Shown piece after piece: positions 53,253 to 61,230 of a DNA stretch of 64,000 nt. The stretch is from Hydrogenophaga taeniospiralis CCUG 15921 (GTDB lineage: Bacteria > Pseudomonadota > Gammaproteobacteria > Burkholderiales > Burkholderiaceae_C). The DNA lies in NCBI RefSeq assembly GCF_001592305.1, contig NZ_BCWR01000016.1, forward strand, positions 1 through 64,000. The letters are read 5' to 3'. A program made the position numbers and the translations under genes. The notes below the pieces were generated by a model. It saw only the letters and a list, made by a program, of their open reading frames with translations, made no database searches and was not told the origin of the DNA. Numbering within the stretch: the stretch's first letter is position 1; the number at the start of each line of letters is the position of its first letter.

Positions 53253-54306
53253 ACTTATATCCAGTGCGGTCCAGCATCTGCTGCACCTTGGTCATGTTCT
53301 TCGCCACCACGCCCAGCGGGATCTGCTCGGCCTTGAAGTTGTCGCCACCCATGGCCTTGAGGGCTGCGTTGTCGACTTTCAGGCCTTTGACGGCCGGGAA
53401 CTCGTTGTTACCGTTGGCGAAGTAGTCCTGCGCGAAGGGACTGGACAGGAACTCCATGAAGGCGATGGCGTTGTCCTTGTTCTTGGCGTGTTTGGCCACG
53501 GCTGCGCCGGCGATGTTCACATGGGTGCCGCTGGTGCCTTGGTTGGGGAACACCACGCGCACTTTTTCCATCACCGCGCGGTCCTCGGGTTTGCTCGACT
53601 TGATCAGGCGCGCCGCATAGTAGGAGTTGGTGATCGCCACACCGCATTCGCCCGACGCCACGCCCTTGATCTGGTCGGTGTCACCGCCCTTGGGCGCGCG
53701 CGCCATGTTGGCGACCACGCCCTTGAGCCATTCTTCACCCTTGGCATCGCCCAGGCGCTCGACCACGGTGGCGAACAGCGACAGGTTGTAGGGGTGCGAG
53801 CCCGAGCGGGTGCAAACCAGGCCCTTGAGCTTGGGGTCGGCCAGTTGTTCGTAGGTGGCCACGTCGGCGGCCTTGACGCGCAGCGGGTCGTAGACGATCA
53901 CGCGGGCGCGGGTGGAGAAACCGGTCCAGGTCACGCCGTCCTTGGACGCGTCCGCGCGCAGGTTGGCGGGAATGGCTGCGTCCAGCTTGGCCGACTTGAT
54001 AGGCTGGAACAGGCCCTGGCTGTCGGCGCTGGCCATGCGGGCCGCGTCCACCAGCATGATCACGTCGGCCGGGGAGGCCGCACCCTCGGCGCGCAGGCGC
54101 GCCACAATGCCCGCGTCGTCCGCGTCCACCCGGTTGATCTTGATGCCGGTGGTCTTGGTGAAGGTGTCGTACATCACCTCGTCGGTCTGGTAGTGACGGG
54201 CGGAATACAGGTTGAGCACCTTGTCCTGGGCCAGCGCCTGGCTCTGGATGGCCAGGGCGCAGGCCGCGGTGGCCATGACAACGGGAAGCTTGACGGTGTT
54301 TCGCAT
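53251..54306 (-). CDS. Fe(III)-type ABC transporter substrate-binding protein (FutA/FbpA type)
   Basis: 351 residues. The signal peptide LPVVMATAACALAIQSQALAQ is followed by DKVLNLYSARHYQTDEVMYDTFTKTTGIKINRVDADD, the typical start of iron receptors of the FutA/AfuA/FbpA group; VCTRSGSHPYNLSLFATVVE and ITNSYYAARL carry Tyr ligand candidates. It would bind ferric iron in the periplasm. No permease or ATPase gene lies beside it. The 100-bp AT-rich gap to the divergent patatin gene should hold promoters for both. Confidence 0.88.
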   Translation of the reverse strand: MRNTVKLPVVMATAACALAIQSQALAQDKVLNLYSARHYQTDEVMYDTFTKTTGIKINRVDADDAGIVARLRAEGAASPADVIMLVDAARMASADSQGLFQPIKSAKLDAAIPANLRADASKDGVTWTGFSTRARVIVYDPLRVKAADVATYEQLADPKLKGLVCTRSGSHPYNLSLFATVVERLGDAKGEEWLKGVVANMARAPKGGDTDQIKGVASGECGVAITNSYYAARLIKSSKPEDRAVMEKVRVVFPNQGTSGTHVNIAGAAVAKHAKNKDNAIAFMEFLSSPFAQDYFANGNNEFPAVKGLKVDNAALKAMGGDNFKAEQIPLGVVAKNMTKVQQMLDRTGYK

Positions 54307-54406
54307 GGGTGGGGGCTTTCTGGATGGCAAGGAACCCTGCACATGGCTGGAAACCTCCAGCGATGCAGGCACGTTTAAACTGTTAATGATGCTAACACAA
54401 ACACGA

Positions 54407-55330
54407 ATGCTTCTTAATAAGTTTTTGTTGACCTGGGTCAATGTCCTGGCGCTGGCCGTGCTCGGTGGCTGCTCCATCCTGCCCATGGGCGCCCCCGAGC
54501 CCGGGCCTGTGGTGACCGCGCCCCCGGACGTGGCGCCCGCACGCCGGCCGCCCCGCCTGGGACTGGCGCTGGGCGGTGGTGCCGCACGGGGTTTCGCCCA
54601 TGTCGGGGTGATCCAGGTGCTGGAGCAGCACGGCATCCGGCCCGATCTGGTGGTCGGTACATCCGCGGGTAGCCTGGTGGCGGCGCTTTACGCCAGCGGC
54701 AAGAGCGCCGCCGAACTCGAACGCGCCGCGCTCACCATGGAAGAGGCCGCGCTGACCGACTGGACCATGCCGCTGTTCAGCCGCGGCATGCTGCGAGGCG
54801 AGGCGCTGGCGCGCTATGTGCGCCAGGCCATCGATGGCCGCCGGATCGAAGACATGGCGTTGCCGCTGGGCATTCTGGCCACCGATCTCGGAACCGGGCA
54901 GGGGGTGCTGTTCCGGCGTGGCGATGCGGCCCAGGCGGTGCGGGCGTCGAGCGCGGTGCCGGGTGTCTTCACTCCCGTGAGCATCACGGGCCGCGATTAC
55001 GTGGATGGCGGGTTGGTGGCGCCCGTGCCGGTGAGCCAGGCGCGCGCCATGGGGGCCGAGGTGGTGCTGGCGGTGGACATTTCCAATGCGCCCGAGGGGA
55101 ACCATCCCAATGGCAGCCTGCAGGTGTTGTTGCAGACCTTTGCCATCATGGGCCAGACCATCAACAAGTACGAGCTCGCGGGGGCCGACGTGTTGCTGCG
55201 CCCGGCACTGACAGGCGTGGGCAGTGCGGATTTCGCGGCCCGACAGCGCTCCATCGAGGCGGGTCGGGTGGCGATGCGTGCCGCCATGCCGCGGCTGAAG
55301 GCACAGCTGGCGCAACTGAGGTTGCTGTAG
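54407..55330 (+). CDS. Patatin-like phospholipase, predicted lipoprotein
   Basis: 307 residues from ATG 54407 (ATG 54386 is an alternative). LLTWVNVLALAVLGGC is a lipoprotein signal. The patatin domain has the oxyanion GGGAARGFAHVG, nucleophile Ser in VVGTSAGSLVAALYA and catalytic Asp in YVDGGLVAPVP. These enzymes hydrolyse phospholipids or act in envelope remodelling (RssA-type). It diverges from the iron receptor and ends before a hairpin serving the phasin transcript. Confidence 0.9.
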   Translation: MLLNKFLLTWVNVLALAVLGGCSILPMGAPEPGPVVTAPPDVAPARRPPRLGLALGGGAARGFAHVGVIQVLEQHGIRPDLVVGTSAGSLVAALYASGKSAAELERAALTMEEAALTDWTMPLFSRGMLRGEALARYVRQAIDGRRIEDMALPLGILATDLGTGQGVLFRRGDAAQAVRASSAVPGVFTPVSITGRDYVDGGLVAPVPVSQARAMGAEVVLAVDISNAPEGNHPNGSLQVLLQTFAIMGQTINKYELAGADVLLRPALTGVGSADFAARQRSIEAGRVAMRAAMPRLKAQLAQLRLL

Positions 55331-55343
55331 GTCCGGCGGCCAT

Positions 55344-55372
55344 AAAAAAAGCCCTCACTTTGCAGCGAGGGC
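55344..55372 (-). terminator. Hairpin with T tract, terminator for the phasin transcript
   Basis: GCCCTC and GAGGGC (55351-55372) form a stem that continues after one mismatch; on the minus strand it is followed by seven T residues (55350-55344). It lies about 170 nt beyond the phasin stop codon. The 170-bp stretch between (55373-55544) has no convincing gene. Confidence 0.65.
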
Positions 55373-55544
55373 TTAAGGGGTCCGATGAAATCGAATTTCG
55401 AAAAGGACCCGAGGAGACAACCAGAAAAAACGGACCAGATGAGTGGCGCCGCCTTCCGAGGTCTGGCGCCATCATGCCGTGACCATATGGTGGTCGCTTT
55501 GACCGAAGTCAAGACCCCGATCAACGGCACGATCCCGGGTCAGT

Positions 55545-56087
55545 TCAACGCTTCTTGGCAGCGGCCTTGGTGGCGCTGACGGCTTGCGAGGTCACGGTGT
55601 TGAAGTTGGCTTCGGCCATTTCGGTGGCTTGCTTGACAGCCTTCTGCACCGATTCCATGGCGTTGTTGGCGGCGGAGACAGCGCTCTTCATCACGGCCAC
55701 GGCGGTTTCGGAACCGGCGGGAGCGTTCTTGGAGGCGTTGTCCACGACGGACATGAATTTCTTCTGTGCGTCAGCGGCCTGGGCTTCAGCGGCCTTGCCG
55801 AATTCGGCGCCGGTGCCCGAAGCGATGTCGTACAGGTGACGGCTGTAGGCCACGGTCTTTTCGGCCAGGGGTTGCATCAGGCTGGCTTGCAGCGTCAGCA
55901 GTTCCTGCGCGTCTTTCACGCTCAGGAGGGCTTGGGCGCTGTTGGCGGACTCGGACAGGGCGGCCTTGGTGGCCTGCACATTGAGCTCGACCAGTTTTTC
56001 AACGCCTTCGAAGGCTTTCTGGGTCAGGCCGAAAATGGTTTCGATGTTGGCTTTCTGGGCGGCAACGATTTGTTCAGCGGTCAACAT
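55545..56087 (-). CDS. phaP: Phasin (polyhydroxyalkanoate granule-associated protein)
   Basis: 180 residues, amphipathic helices throughout: [47 protein letters not shown], then [34 protein letters not shown], ending in an Ala/Lys tail. This matches the phasin_2 family that coats PHA granules. AAGGAG lies upstream of ATG 56087. A near-consensus promoter and two TTGC-N6-GCAA palindromes lie upstream, the kind of control expected for a PhaR-repressed phasin gene. Confidence 0.95.
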   Translation of the reverse strand: MLTAEQIVAAQKANIETIFGLTQKAFEGVEKLVELNVQATKAALSESANSAQALLSVKDAQELLTLQASLMQPLAEKTVAYSRHLYDIASGTGAEFGKAAEAQAADAQKKFMSVVDNASKNAPAGSETAVAVMKSAVSAANNAMESVQKAVKQATEMAEANFNTVTSQAVSATKAAAKKR

Positions 56088-56176
56088 AGTGAATACTCCT
56101 TGAGTTTGGTTTACAGGTTTAGTTGAGAGCTGCTCGAGAACACCGCGCTGTCTGTACGCTGTTGTTTTCGTTCGCT

Positions 56177-56190
56177 TTGCTGCGCTGCAA
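56177..56190 (-). promoter_or_regulatory. Palindrome TTGC-N6-GCAA over the phasin transcription start
   Basis: TTGCTGCGCTGCAA is palindromic at 12 of 14 positions. It lies 10 bp downstream of the -10 box on the minus strand, so a bound repressor would block initiation. PhaR repressors in Ralstonia and Paracoccus bind TGC-rich sites before phaP; identity with PhaR sites is inferred. Confidence 0.6.
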
Positions 56191-56200
56191 CATGAACCGA

Positions 56201-56228
56201 ATTATAGGGATAACCCGATTCAGTGCAA
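56201..56228 (-). promoter_or_regulatory. Phasin promoter
   Basis: Read on the minus strand: TTGCAC (56228-56223), 16 bp, and a perfect TATAAT (56206-56201). It is the best sigma-70 promoter I see in the window and fits the high expression expected of a phasin. Confidence 0.75.
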
Positions 56229-56238
56229 GCGGTTTTTG

Positions 56239-56252
56239 TTGCACTGCAGCAA
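56239..56252 (-). promoter_or_regulatory. Palindrome TTGC-N6-GCAA upstream of the phasin promoter
   Basis: TTGCACTGCAGCAA has the same TTGC and GCAA ends and spacing as the site at 56177-56190, 62 bp away, with the promoter between them. Two sites around the promoter could support looping or cooperative repression. Confidence 0.55.
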
Positions 56253-56344
56253 TCTAGGGTCGGTGTTCTAAAACACGGGCAATCCACCCCGGTTTCCCGC
56301 TGCGGACACAATGGGCTCGCCCACCTGTCGAGGGCCCACCCGCC

Positions 56345-57364
56345 GTGCACGCTTACTACGCCGACCACTTCATCCTGCCCCTGCCCAGCGGCCACCGCTT
56401 CCCGATGGCCAAGTACGGGCGCTTGCGCGAGCGCCTGGCCGCCGAATGGCCGCAGGTGCGTCTGGGGCAGGCGCTGCCCGCCAGCGACGGTGAGCTGGCG
56501 CTGGCGCATACGCCGGGCTACATCGGTGCGATCAGCCAGGGCACGCTGGACGCCAGCGCGCAGCGAGAAATCGGTTTCCCCTGGAGCCCGGCCATGTGCG
56601 AACGGGCACGGCGCTCGGTGGGCGCGACCATCCAGGCCTGTCGCGCTGCGATGGCGGGCGAGGGGCTGGCGGCCAACCTGGCCGGCGGCACGCACCACGC
56701 CTATGCCCACAAGGGCAGCGGCTTCTGCGTCTTCAACGACGCTGCCGTGGCGACCCGGCTGATGCAGGCCGAACACGCGCGCCATCACCGCGCCGGTGGC
56801 CCGCTGCGCGTGGCCATCATCGACCTGGACGTGCACCAAGGCAATGGCACGGCGAGCATCTTTGCGACCGACGACTCGGTGTTCACGCTCTCGCTGCACG
56901 GCGCGAAAAATTTCCCCTTTCGCAAGGAACCGAGCGACCTCGACGTGGAACTGCCCGACGGCTGTGGCGATGCCGAGTACATGGAAGCGCTGGAGCGCGC
57001 GCTCGACGAGCTGGAGCGCCGGTTCGAACCCGGGCTGGTGATCTACTTGGCCGGCGCCGACCCGCACGAGGGCGATCGCCTTGGGCGGCTCAAGCTCAGC
57101 TTCGACGGACTGGAAGCGCGCGACCGCCGCGTGATGGACTGGGCCTGGCAGCGCCGCCTGCCGCTGGCCTTTGCGATGGCTGGTGGCTACGGCACCGACA
57201 TGGAGGCCACGGTGCAGGCGCAGGTGAACACCTACCGCGTGGCCCTGGACTACCACGCGCGCTGGGCCGCGTTGGCCCGGCGCGCGGCACCCGATGCCCC
57301 CGCGGTTGTGGCGACCTGGGCGACAGCCGGCACCGGGCCCCGCTGGCAGAATGCCGCGCCATGA
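56345..57364 (+). CDS. Histone-deacetylase-family amidohydrolase
   Basis: 339 residues from GTG 56345. The arginase/deacetylase fold shows NLAGGTHHAYAHKGSGFCVFNDAAVA, zinc-binding IIDLDVHQGNGTASIF, IYLAGADPHEGDRLGRLKLSF and MAGGYGTD. It matches the bacterial class of HDAC-like enzymes that remove acetyl or acyl groups from amines or lysines. It overlaps the thioesterase gene by ATGA (57361-57364). Both lie near acyl-CoA-related genes, suggesting a role in acyl-group metabolism; the substrate is unknown. Confidence 0.9.
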   Translation: MHAYYADHFILPLPSGHRFPMAKYGRLRERLAAEWPQVRLGQALPASDGELALAHTPGYIGAISQGTLDASAQREIGFPWSPAMCERARRSVGATIQACRAAMAGEGLAANLAGGTHHAYAHKGSGFCVFNDAAVATRLMQAEHARHHRAGGPLRVAIIDLDVHQGNGTASIFATDDSVFTLSLHGAKNFPFRKEPSDLDVELPDGCGDAEYMEALERALDELERRFEPGLVIYLAGADPHEGDRLGRLKLSFDGLEARDRRVMDWAWQRRLPLAFAMAGGYGTDMEATVQAQVNTYRVALDYHARWAALARRAAPDAPAVVATWATAGTGPRWQNAAP

Positions 57365-57819
57365 ACACCAACGCCTCAGCGATCCCCGCCGCGCGCGCCC
57401 AGGCCAAGACCCGGGACCACTACCGCATCTTCCGCACCATCGGCACGCGCTGGAGCGACAACGACATCTATGGCCACGTCAACAACGTCGTCTACTACAG
57501 CTGGTTCGACACTGCTGTGAACGCCTGGCTGATCGAGCGGGGCGCGCTGGACATCCATGGTGGCGAGGTCATTGGTCTCGTGGTGGAAACCCAGTGCAAC
57601 TATTTCGCGCCGCTGGCTTTCCCGCAAACCGTGCAGGCCGGCCTGCGTGTGGCCCATCTGGGCAGCTCCAGCGTGCGTTACGAAGTGGGTCTTTTTGCGC
57701 AGGACAGCGACTCCGCCGCCGCCTGCGGCCACTTCGTCCACGTGTACGTGGACCGCGAAACGCGCCGCCCCGTGCCTTTGCCGGCCGCGCTCAAGTCGGC
57801 GCTTGAATCCATCCTGTGA
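57361..57819 (+). CDS. Acyl-CoA thioesterase, 4HBT hot-dog fold
   Basis: 152 residues. RWSDNDIYGHVNNVVYYSWFDTAVNAWL is the YbgC/4-hydroxybenzoyl-CoA thioesterase signature, with the catalytic Asp in SDND. It hydrolyses acyl-CoA thioesters in the cytosol. ATG 57361 overlaps the deacetylase stop, so the two are made together. The gap after it holds the operator for the next gene. Confidence 0.9.
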   Translation: MNTNASAIPAARAQAKTRDHYRIFRTIGTRWSDNDIYGHVNNVVYYSWFDTAVNAWLIERGALDIHGGEVIGLVVETQCNYFAPLAFPQTVQAGLRVAHLGSSSVRYEVGLFAQDSDSAAACGHFVHVYVDRETRRPVPLPAALKSALESIL

Positions 57820-57852
57820 CGGCGGCAGCATGTTGCCGGGGTTCTTGAGATA

Positions 57853-57876
57853 ATTGACGTTTACGTAAACGTCAAT
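57853..57876. promoter_or_regulatory. Perfect 24-bp palindromic operator before the nitroreductase gene
   Basis: ATTGACGTTTAC followed by its exact reverse complement GTAAACGTCAAT. The start codon at 57894 is 18 nt downstream. The inner 22 bases match the site before the SDR gene at 48254 at 21 positions. One repressor, probably a TetR- or MerR-type regulator of acyl-CoA or branched-chain catabolism, should bind both. Confidence 0.8.
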
Positions 57877-57893
57877 AAAACCGGAGATCACGC

Positions 57894-58628
57894 ATGTCCC
57901 TCAATCCCCCGTCTTCGGCCACCGAGTCGCCCATCGACGCCGCCAGCGTGGACACGGCCATCACCAGCCGCATGTCGGTCCGCGCCTTCCTGCCCCAACC
58001 GGTGCCACGCGAGACCATCGAACACCTGCTGCAACTGGCCAGCCGCGCGCCCTCGGGCACCAACACCCAGCCCTGGAAGGTCTATGTGTTGCAGGGCGCG
58101 AGCCGCGACACGCTGGTGGAGAAATGCTGTGCCGCGCACGACGCCCTGCGCGCCGATCCGTCGCTGGCGTCCGAGTACCGCGAGGAATACGACTACTACC
58201 CGGAGAAGTGGGTCAGCCCCTACATCGACCGCCGGCGTGAAAACGGCTGGGGGCTCTATGGCCTGCTCGGCATTACCAAGGGCGACAAGGACAAGATGCA
58301 CGCGCAGCACCAGCGCAACTTCCGTTTCTTCGACGCGCCCGTGGGGTTCATGTTCACGATCGACCGTGTGATGGGTCGCGGCTCGTTGATGGACTACGGC
58401 ATGTTCATGCAGAACCTCATGGTGGCCGCGCGCGGCCACGGCCTGCACACCTGTCCACAGGCGGCCTGGAACGGCTTTGCCAAGATCATCCTGCCGCACA
58501 TCGGCGCGGGCGACAACGAGATGCTGGTCTGCGGCATGTCGCTGGGCTACGCGGACCCGGCCGACAAGGTCAACACCTTCATCACTCCGCGCGAACCCGT
58601 CGAGAGCTTCACACACTGGTTGACCTGA
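57894..58628 (+). CDS. Nitroreductase-family FMN enzyme
   Basis: 244 residues. FMN-binding ITSRMSVRAFLP (Arg-Ser pair), LASRAPSGTNTQPWKVYVL, and HIGAGDNEMLVCGMSLGYADP are standard for the NfnB/NfsA-like fold. It would reduce quinones, nitro groups or enoyl-type compounds using NAD(P)H. The operator just upstream ties it to the SDR at 48254, so its natural substrate may be in acyl-CoA breakdown rather than nitro compounds. Confidence 0.9.
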   Translation: MSLNPPSSATESPIDAASVDTAITSRMSVRAFLPQPVPRETIEHLLQLASRAPSGTNTQPWKVYVLQGASRDTLVEKCCAAHDALRADPSLASEYREEYDYYPEKWVSPYIDRRRENGWGLYGLLGITKGDKDKMHAQHQRNFRFFDAPVGFMFTIDRVMGRGSLMDYGMFMQNLMVAARGHGLHTCPQAAWNGFAKIILPHIGAGDNEMLVCGMSLGYADPADKVNTFITPREPVESFTHWLT

Positions 58629-58685
58629 CCCCCCCGAGCCGCTTCGCGTTACCCCCCCTCCAAGGGGGGTGCTTCACGCGCGGGG
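58629..58685. repeat. Intergenic palindromic element, copy 7
   Basis: A run of CCCCCCC, the CCGCTTCGCG core and CCCCCCTCCAAGGGGGG. It lies between the nitroreductase and a convergent periplasmic-protein gene and may terminate both. Confidence 0.75.
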
Positions 58686-58693
58686 TGTGAGGC

Positions 58694-59512
58694 TCACTCC
58701 GGATCAGGGACGTAGCCCGGACGTGCGTCGGGGAAGGCGCGGGGGTGGTATTCACGCGGCGGGCGCTGGTAGGCTGGGATGATGCCCATGGCCATGAGGT
58801 TGGCGCGGCTGTCGTAGCGGATGCGCACGATCTCGTCGGGGCGCGAGCTGCGCCGCTCGAAGTCGGTGCGTCCCACCGGGTCGCGTTCGCGATCGCCATG
58901 GCCCGTGCCCAGTTGGGGGCCGGCGGCCGATGGCTCGCTCCAGCGATGCGACTTGCCCTGGAACGCGGGACCGGTATCCTCCCCCGGTACCGGCGCGCTG
59001 CGCTCGTAGGGGCGAATCTCCGGCTCGGGCGCGCGGTAGAACCGGCGTTCGCGGAACACCGCCACGCCGATCACGCCCACGTCGTCGGGGCGACCGGTGC
59101 GCGCGGCGTAGGAGCGCGACAGGCGGGTGAACTCGAAGGCCGCGATCTCGCGGCGGCTCTTGCGCCAGCCGCTCACGTCGTAGCGCTGCCCCGGCGCGAG
59201 CACGTAGCCGGGTTGGTCAAAGTCCGCGGTCTCGCCGGTGATGACGTTCACGCCATCGACCGACACCACGTTGAGCAGCCGTCCGCGCGTGGGGTTGTAC
59301 AGCTCCACCGCGTAGCGCGCACCCGGCTCACCGGCCACCCAGAACTCGCCCCGGTGGCGGTAGAGCGGCAGGATTTCGCCGCTGTCGCGGTTGATGACGC
59401 GCACGTTGACCATCTGGTGTTGGGCCATGGCGGGCAGCGCCGTCAGCAAGGCCGAGCCGACGATGGCGCCGAGCGCCATGCGGCGGGTGAGGGGGGAGGT
59501 CTTGGGGTTCAT
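58694..59512 (-). CDS. Periplasmic protein, paralogue of the protein at 62852 (function unknown)
   Basis: 272 residues from ATG 59512. A twin-Arg-like or Sec signal (TRRMALGAIVGSALLTALPAMAQ) leads into a beta-rich domain: VRVINRDSGEILPLYRHRGEFWVAGEPGARYAVELYNPT, VVSVDGVNVITGETADFDQPGYVLAPGQRYDVSGWRKS. The second part is Pro/Arg/Gly-rich and ends in RPDEIVRIRYDSRANLMAMGIIP. The protein at 62852-63766 has the same order with about half the domain identical, so these are paralogues. I do not recognise the family. Confidence 0.75.
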   Translation of the reverse strand: MNPKTSPLTRRMALGAIVGSALLTALPAMAQHQMVNVRVINRDSGEILPLYRHRGEFWVAGEPGARYAVELYNPTRGRLLNVVSVDGVNVITGETADFDQPGYVLAPGQRYDVSGWRKSRREIAAFEFTRLSRSYAARTGRPDDVGVIGVAVFRERRFYRAPEPEIRPYERSAPVPGEDTGPAFQGKSHRWSEPSAAGPQLGTGHGDRERDPVGRTDFERRSSRPDEIVRIRYDSRANLMAMGIIPAYQRPPREYHPRAFPDARPGYVPDPE

Positions 59513-59702
59513 GTCGGGTCTCCTGACACCTGTGTTGCTTGGGAGCCTGCAGTACAAACGGTGCGCGTTAACGCTTGCCATGGCCGATGAAAAGCTTGTG
59601 TAAACCCGTGTTGCCAATGGTGCAACGCGCGGGCAGCGGGGCGGGCTGCACCGGGGCTGGAATAATCGCCCCTTCCCTTTTCATCTCATCCAAGGACATT
59701 CC

Positions 59703-60050
59703 ATGATCACCACTCCCAGCGGCCTGCAGTACGAAGACACCGTGGTCGGCGGCGGCGAAGTCGCCCAGGCCGGTCGCCCGGTGCAGGTGCACTACACCGG
59801 CTGGCTCTACAACGACGGCGTGCAAGGCGCCAAGTTCGACTCCAGCAAGGACCGCGGCCAGCCCTTCGAATTCCCGCTCGGCGCCGGCCATGTCATCAAA
59901 GGCTGGGATGAAGGTGTGCAGGGCATGGCCGTGGGTGGTACGCGCCGCCTGGTCATCCCGGCCGCGCTGGGCTATGGTGCGCGCGGTGCGGGCGGCGTGA
60001 TTCCGCCCAACGCGACCTTGCTGTTTGAAGTGGATCTGCTCGCTGTATAA
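59703..60050 (+). CDS. FKBP-type peptidyl-prolyl isomerase
   Basis: 115 residues, single FKBP domain: VQVHYTGWLYNDG, FDSSKDRGQPFEFPLGAGHVIKGWDEGVQGMAVGGTRRLVIPAALGYGARGAGGVIPPNATLLFEVDLL. All aromatic pocket residues (Tyr, Phe, Trp) are present. It has no signal peptide, so it acts in the cytosol in protein folding. ATG 59703. Confidence 0.95.
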   Translation: MITTPSGLQYEDTVVGGGEVAQAGRPVQVHYTGWLYNDGVQGAKFDSSKDRGQPFEFPLGAGHVIKGWDEGVQGMAVGGTRRLVIPAALGYGARGAGGVIPPNATLLFEVDLLAV

Positions 60051-60053
60051 GGC

Positions 60054-60145
60054 TCCCCCCTGCGCCGCTTCGCGGCTTCCCCCCAGGGGGACCACGCCCT
60101 TGGACCGGCGGAGCCGGATCCTCGGCGTGTGCTGGGTGGGTCCTC
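60054..60145. repeat. Intergenic palindromic element, copy 8
   Basis: CCCCCCTGCGCCGCTTCGCGGC, CCCCCCAGGGGG, then CCGGCGGAGCCGG and GTGTGCTGGG. The order and first 50 bases match copy 4. It separates the FKBP gene from the next gene on the same strand. Confidence 0.8.
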
Positions 60146-60190
60146 GCGTTCCGGAGGAGCGTGGGTCAATCGTTTAACCGGAGTCATACC

Positions 60191-61186
60191 TTGAACCAAC
60201 GCCCCGCCATCCTGATTGCACGCGCCGTGTTTCCCGAGGTGGTGGCGCGGTTGCGCGAGCATTTCGAGGTCGAGACCAATGAGCAGGACGCGCCGTTCAC
60301 ACCCGCGCAACTGATCGAACGGCTGCAGGGCAAGGTGGGCGTGATGACCACCGGCAGCGAGCGCATCGACGCGGCTCTGCTGGCGGCCTGCCCGCAACTG
60401 CGCGTCGCGGCCAACATCGCGGTGGGTTACAACAACTTCGATGTGCCGGCCATGACGGCCGCCGGTGTGCTCGCCACCAACACACCCGACGTGTTGACCG
60501 AGACCACGGCCGACTTCGGCTTTGCCCTGCTCATGGCCACGGCGCGGCGCATCTGCGAGAGCGAACATTTCCTGCGCGCCGGCCAGTGGAACCGCTGGGC
60601 GCTGGACATGTTTGCCGGCGCCGAGGTGCACGGCAGCACGCTGGGCATCCTGGGCATGGGTCGCATCGGCCAGGCCATCGCCCGGCGCGGCGCACACGGC
60701 TTTGGCATGAACGTGATCTACCACAACCGCTCCCGGCTCGACACCGGGAGCGAAGCTGCCTGCCGTGCGCGCTACGTCAGCAAGGCCGAACTGCTGCAAC
60801 AGGCCGACCACCTGGTGCTCGTCGTGCCCTACAGCGCCGAATCGCACCACACCATTGGCGCGGCCGAGCTCGCGCAGATGAAGCCCACGGCCACGCTGGT
60901 CAACATCGCTCGTGGCGGCATCGTGGACGACGCGGCGCTGGCCGTGGCGCTGCGCGAAAAGCGCATCGCCGCTGCCGGGCTGGACGTGTTCGAGGGTGAG
61001 CCCAAGGTGCACCCGGACTTGCTGACCGTGCCCAACGTGGTGCTCACGCCGCACATTGCCAGCGCCACCTTGCCAACCCGTCTGGCGATGGCGAACCTGG
61101 CGGCCGACAACCTGATCGCCTACCTGGGCACCGGGCAGGCGCTGACCCCCCTCAATCCTTCGGTTCAAGCCGGCCAGGGGCGCTGA
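60191..61186 (+). CDS. D-2-hydroxyacid dehydrogenase (glyoxylate/hydroxypyruvate reductase type)
   Basis: 331 residues from TTG 60191. NAD motif LGILGMGRIGQAIARR, the catalytic Arg in VNIARGGIVDD, Glu in FEGEP and His in TPHIASAT form the D-2-hydroxyacid dehydrogenase site. Reactions include glyoxylate or hydroxypyruvate to glycolate or glycerate. TTG 60191 has GGAG 7 nt upstream and gives the usual N-terminus; a GTG at 60161, also preceded by GGAGG but too close, adds ten odd residues. Confidence 0.9.
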   Translation: MNQRPAILIARAVFPEVVARLREHFEVETNEQDAPFTPAQLIERLQGKVGVMTTGSERIDAALLAACPQLRVAANIAVGYNNFDVPAMTAAGVLATNTPDVLTETTADFGFALLMATARRICESEHFLRAGQWNRWALDMFAGAEVHGSTLGILGMGRIGQAIARRGAHGFGMNVIYHNRSRLDTGSEAACRARYVSKAELLQQADHLVLVVPYSAESHHTIGAAELAQMKPTATLVNIARGGIVDDAALAVALREKRIAAAGLDVFEGEPKVHPDLLTVPNVVLTPHIASATLPTRLAMANLAADNLIAYLGTGQALTPLNPSVQAGQGR

Positions 61187-61230
61187 CCGCCGTCGGGCCG
61201 CACTCTGGCCGGCGGGCCAGCCCGTGGGCC

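Noticed and set aside
55385..55579. Short plus-strand frame beyond the phasin terminator
   Set aside because: It overlaps the end of the phasin gene in antisense, and nothing in its sequence suggests a protein.
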